From positions 930,001 to 994,000 of the forward strand of contig OY761536.1 of NCBI GenBank assembly GCA_963664605.1: DNA of 64,000 bases. The letters run 5' to 3'. Within the stretch, counting starts at the first letter, position 1; every line of letters begins with the position of its first letter. The position numbers were made by a program, and so were the translations under genes. This stretch comes from JAHOYW01 sp963664605. GTDB lineage: Bacteria; Verrucomicrobiota; Lentisphaeria; Victivallales; Victivallaceae. Below the pieces are notes generated by a model. That model was not told the origin of the DNA. It saw nothing but the letters and a program-made list of their open reading frames with translations, and made no database searches. Shown piece after piece: positions 8,291 to 15,994 of this stretch.

Positions 8291-9220
8291 TTACGGTCTT
8301 AAAATAAATTTTGCTTCCTGTTCTATTGCTTCAATAGAGCTGAATTCAGGATTGTAGCCAATGTTTTCCGCTTTGTCAAAGTTAGAGCAGTAAATATTTT
8401 TTGATCCATTAGGGCCGCCAATCTGCAGTCCTCCCTGGATATTATATTTCAAAGCATATTCTCTGGAAAAATAATCCAGAATCTGCAACTTGTCAACTGT
8501 GCGCGCGCTTAAGGCGTCAAATGCTGTGTTAATCCTCCCGGATTTAATACATTTCCGAATCAAGGTAAATAGATCATCGGGGTGTATATAATCACGGATA
8601 ATATTTACATCCGTGGTTTCAAGGGGTTTGCTATTAAGAATGTGATTGATGACCTCGGTTATAAAATAGCCTGACTCCAGATCCGCAAACCTGCTGAAAT
8701 AGGAAAAAATTCTAATATCAATAATTTTAAAATCCTTGAATGACCTATGCTTGGCCTCTGAATTGAGGTTAACTATCGAATAGTAATCTTCCGGCCTGAT
8801 ATTGTTGACAGGAATAGAATTTAAAGTACCCTCTTCCACAGGGGCGGAGCTGTTTTTGCCGTAAACTGCGCCGCTGCTGAAATTAATGTAGCAAGTTTCA
8901 GGATTATTGTGCAGATATGCTATGACGATATTGTCAAATCTTTCAGTAATAGTAAACCAATTACTGAAATTATCTTTCAGTTTGTTTGGCGTTCCGGCTC
9001 CGACACAGTTAATGATGACGTCATAACTATTTTTCTCGAAACCATCATAGCCGGTTCTGATATGAACATTATCGGAGCTGTTTCCAATAATCTGCAGGAA
9101 TTTCTGTACCGTAGCTGCTGTTCTGGTAAATAAATACAGCGAATTCTTTTTTTCTTGCAGAAAACGGCATATCAGCCCTTTGGCAATATGTGAATTTGCC
9201 CCGAGAATCGCAATATTCAT
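8291..9220 (-). CDS. Atypical SDR (NAD-dependent epimerase/dehydratase-like)
   Basis: A protein of 309 residues starting MNIAILGANSHIAKGL, a GxxxxxA Rossmann motif. INFSSGAVYG gives the catalytic Ser region, and RDYIHPDDL is typical of extended SDRs. The expected YxxxK is replaced by DYYSIVNLNSEAK, so the catalytic Lys is missing at its normal place. In this locus it could act as the reductase or epimerase finishing the CDP-linked sugar, analogous to the reduction step in yersiniose synthesis, but the altered active site makes this uncertain. AGAGAGC precedes the ATG. Confidence 0.7.
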   Translation of the reverse strand: MNIAILGANSHIAKGLICRFLQEKKNSLYLFTRTAATVQKFLQIIGNSSDNVHIRTGYDGFEKNSYDVIINCVGAGTPNKLKDNFSNWFTITERFDNIVIAYLHNNPETCYINFSSGAVYGKNSSAPVEEGTLNSIPVNNIRPEDYYSIVNLNSEAKHRSFKDFKIIDIRIFSYFSRFADLESGYFITEVINHILNSKPLETTDVNIIRDYIHPDDLFTLIRKCIKSGRINTAFDALSARTVDKLQILDYFSREYALKYNIQGGLQIGGPNGSKNIYCSNFDKAENIGYNPEFSSIEAIEQEAKFILRP

Positions 9221-9246
9221 AAAATGCTCTCTAAATTTTAAGCTTT

Positions 9247-10317
9247 TTATTTAATCATGTCTTCTTCACCAAAGACTTCCCGATATGGTACGGGTAGCGG
9301 CTTTCCATATATTCTTCCGGCTACATATTTATTGATAAAATCCCTGTCTTCAGCAATCAGGCAGGTGTCGCAATATTCCCCGAAATGTTTAATTTTCATT
9401 CCACGGTCAATAATATCTTTCAAAGGTTCTTCAAAGAAGTTGCCGAGGGTAACATGAATATAAGGGCAGGGCATGACATCACCGTACTGGGTGATGGATA
9501 CCATTCTTTTTACCGCAATGCAGCCTAGATCCAAGCCGTAAGCAGGAGTCAAATGGGTAAAGACATTATATTTCTTTTCCAGTTCACGCATATAAGCCAT
9601 ATCATCTTTGTCCACCAGACATTCAAAATGCCCTTCCCAGGCCCCGACAGGCTTCGCATAGGTCACAAAAGTACCGACATTATGGCTTTTGGCAAATTCC
9701 AGATACTCAATAAATTCCTGGGACCTGACCCTTTGTTTGGTGACAACTGTTGATAAAATAATATTCAATCCGGCTTTCTTTGCCGCGTTAATCGCTTTTA
9801 TGCATCTTGCGTGGGATCCCTTTGCGTTCCTGAAAGAATCATGTTCTTCCGCGTCGAGGCTGTCCAGGCTAAGCTGTATCTTATCAACGCCGATGCTTTT
9901 TAAATGTCTTGCCTTTTCATCATCAAGCAGCCAGCCGTTTGTATCGGAAGTAATATAGAATTTTTCAGGATCGATGGCCTTGACAATTTCGTCAAAATCC
10001 TTGAACACCAAAGGTTCTCCTCCTGTGATGACAATATGAGCCAGACCCATTTCATCAGCTTGCCGGGAAAGCTCTTTCACATCTTCAATAGTAAAGGATC
10101 TCTTTGTATTTTTCCCTTGGAAGCCTTTCACGGAACAATGTTCGCAGCGGAAATTGCACTTGTAATTATACTGGAATTGGAGTATGGCGATACTTTCACC
10201 TCTTTTTACCTTGTCCGCATACTTCATTATTTTTTCGTAAACGTAAGGCTTTTCCTGTTTCAGTATATTTCTTTTATTTGCTTCAGCGTCATTCAACTGT
10301 TCTTTTGAACTGGACAT
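9247..10317 (-). CDS. Radical SAM protein with SPASM-like C-terminus
   Basis: A protein of 356 residues. Residues near 52-60 hold CNFRCEHC, the CxxxCxxC that binds the SAM-cleaving [4Fe-4S] cluster, followed by VITGGEPLVF, the GGEP motif. The C-terminal third has cysteines in DLGCIA, MPCPYI and CDTC, suggesting a twitch/SPASM auxiliary cluster. AAGGAGA lies just before the ATG. It sits between the SDR and Nudix genes of the sugar locus, so a radical modification of a nucleotide sugar or lipid-linked sugar is plausible. No close functional relative was recognised. Confidence 0.82.
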   Translation of the reverse strand: MSSSKEQLNDAEANKRNILKQEKPYVYEKIMKYADKVKRGESIAILQFQYNYKCNFRCEHCSVKGFQGKNTKRSFTIEDVKELSRQADEMGLAHIVITGGEPLVFKDFDEIVKAIDPEKFYITSDTNGWLLDDEKARHLKSIGVDKIQLSLDSLDAEEHDSFRNAKGSHARCIKAINAAKKAGLNIILSTVVTKQRVRSQEFIEYLEFAKSHNVGTFVTYAKPVGAWEGHFECLVDKDDMAYMRELEKKYNVFTHLTPAYGLDLGCIAVKRMVSITQYGDVMPCPYIHVTLGNFFEEPLKDIIDRGMKIKHFGEYCDTCLIAEDRDFINKYVAGRIYGKPLPVPYREVFGEEDMIK

Positions 10318-10386
10318 TGAACTGTCTCCTTAAAATTTTATTCTTTAAATATATAATTAACTAACATAGCATAAAAAAGGCTTAAT

Positions 10387-10884
10387 TCATATAAATTTAC
10401 GATACAATTCATGAATTTCCAATAAATCATCCGGACATCTGTCATGCCAGCACCACTGCCCCGGCTGTACCGCTCCATTAACATACTTTAGTTTGTTCGA
10501 AAGACTGCTGGTCAATGTGCATTCATACAGCATTGAAATAAAATGTCCTCGTTCCATCCTTGAAGGGTGGATTATTTCGTTGACTTTAAATGGTTTCGGG
10601 TTGAATTTCACCTCTGCCCCCAGTTCTTCTGCCGCAACAGCTTTTATTCTGTCAGACGCTTTTTCTTTGAAGCGGATAATCCCGCCAGGTATGTGCCAGC
10701 CCGGTGTCCAGTAGTTGTCGCTGCGCCATGTCAGAAGAGTCTGTTTTTTTTCATTCTTAATCAGTAAATCAACATTAACCAGCGGGCTAATACTGCTCAA
10801 AAAAAGAAAAACGTCTTCCGGCAAACCTTTTTCCGGGTTTTTTACATGGGATTTCAGTAAATCAATTATTTCGTTAATTTCCAA
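10387..10884 (-). CDS. Nudix protein, GDP-mannose mannosyl hydrolase-like
   Basis: A protein of 165 residues with SPLVNVDLLIKN near residue 32 and WHIPGGIIRFKEKASDRIK, closely following the layout of GDP-mannose mannosyl hydrolase (Gmm/NudD). The Nudix box GX5EX7REUXEEXGU is altered: the RE pair reads AV while the later EE is present (AAEELGA). GDP-mannose hydrolases also have a changed box (RE to RL in E. coli) and hydrolyse at the sugar carbon. It may remove a toxic or side-product nucleotide sugar, or may not be catalytic. The only in-frame start is TTG, 14 nt after the upstream stop, with a weak ribosome site. Confidence 0.7.
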   Translation of the reverse strand: MEINEIIDLLKSHVKNPEKGLPEDVFLFLSSISPLVNVDLLIKNEKKQTLLTWRSDNYWTPGWHIPGGIIRFKEKASDRIKAVAAEELGAEVKFNPKPFKVNEIIHPSRMERGHFISMLYECTLTSSLSNKLKYVNGAVQPGQWCWHDRCPDDLLEIHELYRKFI

Positions 10885-10898
10885 TTTAAAACCATTGT

Positions 10899-12035
10899 TT
10901 AAAGTGTCTCCAAACCATAATCGCGCAATATAGCGACAGCAGGCTCATTATCAACAATCTGTCCTATATTCCCGGCGACTTCATCCGAATAGCTCGCCGC
11001 TATAACGATAATCGCGTCTACCGGATCAGAGCGAAGTTTTTCACGCGCCACAATCGGCAAATGAGTAGCAGGCGTGTATTTCCCTTGTTTGAAAACGGCT
11101 GAGTCAACTACATATTTTATCTTATCAGTCAGTCCGGTCAACGCTATAACAGCTAAAGCCTGATGTCCTGCTCCCCATACGGCTACTTTTCCCGGCTGGA
11201 AACCGTTGATGAAAGTTTCTATTTCTTTTTTCAGGTTCTCCTGAGTATTATAAAAATCTGATATATCCAGCGGCTTCCTTTTTTTCACAACAGCCGAAAT
11301 GATGTAATCATACCATATTTCTTTACATTCGACGACTTCAAAACCGTTCATTTGCAAACAGGAACTTAAAGTTTCCCGCGTAAAATAAAACAAATGGTCA
11401 TTAATGAACTCTGAAAATAATTTGTTCCGAAGAATCATGTCAAAGTTGGGAACTTCAATTATACCTGTCGCATCGTCGTTTAAATTGTTATGGATACCTT
11501 TGAGAACGGAATTCAAATCAGGTATGTGTTCAAGAAAATTAAGAATAAAAAAGGCGTCAAATGGGGCATTTGCCAGCTTGGAATTACTACTCTCGATAAA
11601 TCCCTGTGAAACATTTAGGCCGTTGTCAACACATTGCCTGACCGATTTTTCTAAATGCTCCAGGCCGTAAACATCAAGGTCGAACTGTTTCATTATGGAA
11701 AGATATTCTCCGCAACCGCAACCTATTTCAATGATCTTTTTGTCTTTAAGAGAATATTTTTTTACAAAAGACTCAAACTGTTTTATCCTGAATTCTTTCA
11801 TTTCTTCTGAAAATGCGGCGGCCCTTATAACATCTTTATAGTAATGCACCGGTTCGTTGCTTAACTGTACCAACCCGCAGGCGGAACACTGGCAGACCTC
11901 CAGATCAACGCCCTTTTCGGTTTTAATGTCCTCTTTGTCCGGCAGAAACTGCGCTGCTGCAGGCATATTTTCATATTTAAGCAAGGGGGCTTTGAAGAAA
12001 TCACCGGAACACACTCTGCATTTTGTTATTGGCAT
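10899..12035 (-). CDS. Sugar C-methyltransferase-like protein (Zn-binding N-terminus)
   Basis: A protein of 378 residues with three parts. An N-terminal zinc-ribbon-like CRVCSGDF...CQCSACGL (residues 6-58) matches Methyltransf_13. A central SAM fold carries IIEIGCGCGEYLSIM. A C-terminal Rossmann-like domain has KVAVWGAGHQALAVIAL (Methyltransf_14). This is the architecture of NDP-sugar C-3 methyltransferases such as TylC3/NovU, which act on 4-keto sugars next to a deoxygenated or enolisable position. The rfbFGH pathway upstream would supply such a keto sugar. GGAGA precedes the ATG, and the gene follows the ThDP enzyme by 2 nt. The site methylated is not known. Confidence 0.8.
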   Translation of the reverse strand: MPITKCRVCSGDFFKAPLLKYENMPAAAQFLPDKEDIKTEKGVDLEVCQCSACGLVQLSNEPVHYYKDVIRAAAFSEEMKEFRIKQFESFVKKYSLKDKKIIEIGCGCGEYLSIMKQFDLDVYGLEHLEKSVRQCVDNGLNVSQGFIESSNSKLANAPFDAFFILNFLEHIPDLNSVLKGIHNNLNDDATGIIEVPNFDMILRNKLFSEFINDHLFYFTRETLSSCLQMNGFEVVECKEIWYDYIISAVVKKRKPLDISDFYNTQENLKKEIETFINGFQPGKVAVWGAGHQALAVIALTGLTDKIKYVVDSAVFKQGKYTPATHLPIVAREKLRSDPVDAIIVIAASYSDEVAGNIGQIVDNEPAVAILRDYGLETL

Positions 12036-12037
12036 AA

Positions 12038-13822
12038 CTATTTTTCTCCAAGCATGTTTTCTGCAAACTCATCTCTGGGAAGAAACGGAGCCAGGTCTTC
12101 CATAGGTTTTGAAACAATCTTGCCATTTGGCAGTACCTCTGACGCCAGGCGCGGAGCCGTTGGGACATCAGGGTCTACAATTACGTCACAAATTACCGGG
12201 CCGTCCATTTCCAGAACCTCTCTGACTGCTTCTTCCAGGTTTGCCTGATTCTTTATCCTGACCGACTTCAAACCGTAGCATTCGGCGAGCCTGCACATGT
12301 CTGGAAGGCTCAAGCCGCTTGATTCCCCGCAGGCGACAAAGTTGCCGTCAAAACGGTTTTTCTGCATAGCGTAAATGGAACCGTAACCGGCATTGTTCAG
12401 AACAAATAGTTTTACTGGAAGCCCTAAACGTTTCATGGTTTGCAGTTCCTGGATATTCATCTGAACCCCGCCGTCTCCGACGATTCCGATTGTACGTTTT
12501 TTATTAGAAGCGATACAAGCTCCAATCGTCGCGGGCAGGCCGAACCCCATAGAACCGAGTCCGGGAGTGTTTAAAATCCTTTGCCCCTTTTTCACCTTAA
12601 AAGCCTGTTGCGTCAATTCTGCGCACGCTCCGGAACTGCCGGGTATGATTAAATCATTTTCATTCAATAATCCGGAAAGAACATCAAGCAGATAATAAGT
12701 GTTTACAGCTCCTTTTCCCTGGCTGTATTCAGGGAGCACTACAGGATATTTCCGCTGCCATTCCTTGCATTTTGCCAACCATTCGCCGCAGTCCTTACTC
12801 AAAGATTTAGCGGCGGTAAGCATTGCTTTGATTACCAGGGCGACGTCTGTATCCAGAGCCAGTTCAAAATCCATGTCAAGCTTGGCAATTTCTTTAGCGT
12901 CAATATCAACAATTATTTTTTTCGCGTTTTTCGCGAAATTTGGATGGTTAAAACCTGTCTGACACAAGTCCAGTCTGGCTCCCAGTATAATCAGGCAATC
13001 AGCATTTTGTTGAGTGAAATTAGCGCCGCGTGAGGCTATTATTCCTGGCCTTCCGCAGAAAAGAGGGTGATCTTCAGCAACACAATCTGACATTTTCCAG
13101 GTTGTGAGCAATGGTATTTTTAAAGTTTCCACCAGTTCCAGAAACTCCGGCATGGCATTTGCGAGGCGGATACCGTTTCCAGCCAGGATCGCTGGCCTTT
13201 CTGCTGATGTTATTGTTTCTATAATCTTGCTGATCTGTTCCGGAGATACTTCCGGGACGGTGTTTTCGGGAGGAGTGAATTCTTTAAGTTCGTCTTCATC
13301 TATCATAGCTCCCTGCACATCGAGGGGGATGTCGAGCCAGACCGGGCCTTTACGTCCGCTTGTTGCTTCATATACAGCTTTTTGAAGATGATATTTAATA
13401 TTTTCCGGTTCCATTACAGTAACCGCGTATTTAGTTATAGGAGAAACTACAGAGATAATATCAATTTCCTGAATACCCATCTGGCGTATTCCCCTGCCGG
13501 TCAACATATCTTCTCGTTTGGCCTGTCCGGAAATGACCAGCATAGGAGTAGAATCTATCCATCCTCCGCCAACTCCGGTGAGGGTATTTAATCCTCCGGG
13601 GCCTGTTGTTACAAGGGATACTCCGAGCTGATTTGAATATTGGGCATAAGCCTCTGTAGCAATGGCGACTGCCTGTTCATGGAGGCAACAGGTATATTTA
13701 ATATCTTTATTTCGTCCCAGGGAATCCACCAGATGCATACATCCTCCGCCGGGGAGCATAAAAATATGTTTGACCTCAAGGCCGGCAATAAATTTCATGA
13801 CGTAATCTGAAAGCTTAATCAT
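12038..13822 (-). CDS. ThDP-dependent enzyme, acetolactate synthase/YerE-like
   Basis: A protein of about 594 residues in the acetohydroxyacid-synthase superfamily. It has the N-terminal catalytic Glu in CCLHEQAVAIATEAYA, a central FAD/NAD-like domain (ILAGNGIRLANA), and the C-terminal ThDP/Mg motif GDGGVQMN...LFVLNNAG. The ATG at 13822 is chosen because GGAGA lies 5 nt upstream; it overlaps the HAD gene by 8 nt. No regulatory small subunit is adjacent, and the gene sits inside an rfbFGH sugar cluster. A role like YerE, which adds a two-carbon unit from pyruvate to CDP-4-keto-3,6-dideoxyglucose, is therefore more likely than amino-acid synthesis. Ordinary acetolactate synthase cannot be excluded. 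Confidence 0.82.
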   Translation of the reverse strand: MIKLSDYVMKFIAGLEVKHIFMLPGGGCMHLVDSLGRNKDIKYTCCLHEQAVAIATEAYAQYSNQLGVSLVTTGPGGLNTLTGVGGGWIDSTPMLVISGQAKREDMLTGRGIRQMGIQEIDIISVVSPITKYAVTVMEPENIKYHLQKAVYEATSGRKGPVWLDIPLDVQGAMIDEDELKEFTPPENTVPEVSPEQISKIIETITSAERPAILAGNGIRLANAMPEFLELVETLKIPLLTTWKMSDCVAEDHPLFCGRPGIIASRGANFTQQNADCLIILGARLDLCQTGFNHPNFAKNAKKIIVDIDAKEIAKLDMDFELALDTDVALVIKAMLTAAKSLSKDCGEWLAKCKEWQRKYPVVLPEYSQGKGAVNTYYLLDVLSGLLNENDLIIPGSSGACAELTQQAFKVKKGQRILNTPGLGSMGFGLPATIGACIASNKKRTIGIVGDGGVQMNIQELQTMKRLGLPVKLFVLNNAGYGSIYAMQKNRFDGNFVACGESSGLSLPDMCRLAECYGLKSVRIKNQANLEEAVREVLEMDGPVICDVIVDPDVPTAPRLASEVLPNGKIVSKPMEDLAPFLPRDEFAENMLGEK

Positions 13823-14432
13823 TCTTGTCTCCGCATATTTTATCAATCAGTATGGATTGGATAAAATCTTTTTCGTTATAGTTTTTATATTTATTCCAGG
13901 GAGCTGGAAAAAGAATATTCCTGATTCCAAAATTCTCAGCGCTCTTTATATTTGCTTCATTATCATCAATAAAAATATCCACGTTTCCCAGCCAATTGAG
14001 AAACGCTCCTTTATTATTATCATAGGCAGGGTATGAATCATCAGGGCGCGGGGAAGGGACATAGTTGAACGATCTTATCCATTTCCCGAAATACCTCATT
14101 GTCCAACTTGCTGAAAGGCTGGCGAATTTGAATGGGGTTGCGGTTAAGGCTATATGCCTGAAATTATCGCCATTTTTCTCAAACCAGGCAAGCAGTTCTC
14201 TGTCAGGCGATAAATCCATAAAGCACCGCTCCCTGAAGCTGTCCAGGGAATCAAGATATTCTTTTTTGCTTATGTTCAGAATATTGTGAGGCGGATTTGA
14301 AGCCAGGTCCGCAAATCTCAGGCTGAGCTTATGTTTTTCTTTATACTCAGCAAACCACTCCCGGGTCAAGCAGTTTAAAACATCATCTACATCCCAGGCA
14401 ATAGTTATTTCCTGTTCTTTTCGTTCCGCCAT
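13815..14432 (-). CDS. HAD-family phosphatase, 5'-nucleotidase (NT5C)-like
   Basis: A protein of 205 residues with the HAD motifs in order: WDVDDVLN (nucleophile DxD near residue 15), LTATP (motif II Thr), NNKGAFL as the Lys region, and IFIDDNEANI (motif IV DD). The DVDDVL form is typical of the 5'(3')-deoxyribonucleotidase branch. Its position between a NeuB-like synthase and the ThDP enzyme, with an 8-nt overlap to the latter, suggests it removes a phosphate from a sugar-phosphate intermediate. The substrate is not deducible. AAGGAAAC precedes the ATG. Confidence 0.75.
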   Translation of the reverse strand: MAERKEQEITIAWDVDDVLNCLTREWFAEYKEKHKLSLRFADLASNPPHNILNISKKEYLDSLDSFRERCFMDLSPDRELLAWFEKNGDNFRHIALTATPFKFASLSASWTMRYFGKWIRSFNYVPSPRPDDSYPAYDNNKGAFLNWLGNVDIFIDDNEANIKSAENFGIRNILFPAPWNKYKNYNEKDFIQSILIDKICGDKND

Positions 14433-14445
14433 TTATTTTGTTTCC

Positions 14446-15969
14446 TTACTGGATTTCTTTAAACAGCCAGTCCGTCCAGAAAGTCATTTGTGTTTTTCTG
14501 TCCGTGCTTTCCATGATTTTCCGGTCATCATAGAATGAATCATTTTTATAATGGGTAGTGGATACTTCCTCAAAAATCGCGCCGTTGACTGATGAGAAGC
14601 TGTGTTTTGAATTGCGTTCCACGATTATCATTTCCCCGGCATGGTAAGTCTTTGCAACTCCATTGAGTACCAGTTCAATATCGCCGTACAATACATGGAA
14701 AGTTTCTTCTTTAAGCTTGTGGCTGTGACATGGGTTTTCCTGTCCGGGGAGCAGTAAAATTATTTTTTTGCAGTATTCACGGTTGATACAGTTTATTATT
14801 GAACATCCCCATCTGTCAAACTTGTCTATTCCATAGTGATGTGAAAGTTCCAGTTCCAGCTTGTTTTGAAGCTTTATTCCGCTTTTTTTCAGCAGAACGC
14901 TTAACTGCCGGACGATTTCAAGTATTTTGTCACGCTGGTTTTTTACCTCGTATTCAGAGCTGACAACAGCTTTTCCGGCGGAAATATCCGCCTGGGCGAC
15001 GTATTGATTATATTTTGAAAGGTCATTAGTCAGCAGTTGACCGGGAACATTGGGGATTGCGTAAAAAGTATTGGATGAATCAATTAAAGAACCTGCTTTT
15101 ATATCTTGTTTAGCGAATACGCCTCGCTGCAAACCTTTTAAATCGGTCTGTTCTTTTTCGGAAATATCCCGTCTTTTTCCTGATACTCCGCACATTTCAT
15201 ATGCTGATTTTGCCGCATTCAGCCAATTTTTCAATTGCTCAGGAGTGGAAGAATATCCATTAATAGCGTATTTTTCAGTCGGAAGCCCGACATGGCGCTC
15301 AAAAGCGATAGCTCCTTTGGCTACCGCCATTTTAACGGCATCAACATTGTCCGGGGCCTCATGGGTGGAATAACCAATCGGCAGATTGCTGTATCGTTCC
15401 TTGAAAAAACTTATCTGGTTTAATTCCATATCTTTGTCAGGAGTGGGATAGGCTCCAACACAATGCATCAGGCAAAGTTTTTTATCTCTGTGTTCAAAAA
15501 ATGATACAACTTGGTCTATCTCTCCGAGTGAAGCTCCGGCAGTCGAAGCAATGATCGGCAGTGAAGTTTGAGCAATCCTTTCAAGCAGGGGCCAGTCTGT
15601 GAAGGAGCAGCTTGCTATTTTCAGGATTTTGTAACCATGTTTTTCAATCAGATCAACAGACTTCTCATCAAATGGAGTGCAGACTGAAACAAAACCAAGC
15701 TTGTCCATCTCTTTTTTCATTGCCAGAAACTGGTCTTCGGAAAAACGGGTTTCGCTGAAACGTTTAATATATTTGATATCCATTCTGTCTTTAAAGTCAG
15801 GATGGATGAATGAATCCAAATCGCGGTATTGGAATTTGAAAGCAAAATTAAAATCAAATTGACTGCTTACCTTATGAAATTCCCGGATAAGTTCCAAACC
15901 ATGTTCAAGGTCGCCCATGTGGTTATTTGCCATTTCAAGAATGAACAGCTTGTCGAAAATATTACTCAT
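14446..15969 (-). CDS. NeuB-like synthase fused to SAF and cupin domains
   Basis: A protein of 507 residues. Residues 1-265 form a NeuB-type TIM barrel: ILEMANNHMGD, LMHCVGAYPTP, IGYSTHEAPD and a late ERHVGL. NeuB enzymes condense phosphoenolpyruvate with a sugar to make nonulosonic acids. Residues about 275-345 look like the SAF antifreeze-like domain (RGVFAKQDIKAGSLI). The rest is a cupin with H-x-H ligands (NPCHSHKLKEETFHVLYGD), resembling sugar-isomerase cupins. Typical NeuB is about 350 residues, so the cupin is an extra fused module. No NeuC or NeuA partner is visible nearby, so the product is probably not a standard sialic acid. AAGGAAG precedes the ATG. Confidence 0.82.
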   Translation of the reverse strand: MSNIFDKLFILEMANNHMGDLEHGLELIREFHKVSSQFDFNFAFKFQYRDLDSFIHPDFKDRMDIKYIKRFSETRFSEDQFLAMKKEMDKLGFVSVCTPFDEKSVDLIEKHGYKILKIASCSFTDWPLLERIAQTSLPIIASTAGASLGEIDQVVSFFEHRDKKLCLMHCVGAYPTPDKDMELNQISFFKERYSNLPIGYSTHEAPDNVDAVKMAVAKGAIAFERHVGLPTEKYAINGYSSTPEQLKNWLNAAKSAYEMCGVSGKRRDISEKEQTDLKGLQRGVFAKQDIKAGSLIDSSNTFYAIPNVPGQLLTNDLSKYNQYVAQADISAGKAVVSSEYEVKNQRDKILEIVRQLSVLLKKSGIKLQNKLELELSHHYGIDKFDRWGCSIINCINREYCKKIILLLPGQENPCHSHKLKEETFHVLYGDIELVLNGVAKTYHAGEMIIVERNSKHSFSSVNGAIFEEVSTTHYKNDSFYDDRKIMESTDRKTQMTFWTDWLFKEIQ

Positions 15970-15994
15970 GACATACTTCCTTAAATTTATAAAT

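Noticed and set aside
9247..10317. Sulfatase-maturing radical SAM enzyme (anSME) for the three sulfatases
   Set aside because: It lies within the sugar operon, far from the sulfatases, and its C-terminal cysteine pattern and length do not clearly match anSME.
12038..13822. Plain biosynthetic acetolactate synthase (ilvB)
   Set aside because: No ilvN, ilvC or other branched-chain gene is adjacent and the gene is overlapped by sugar-locus genes; kept as an alternative, not the main call.
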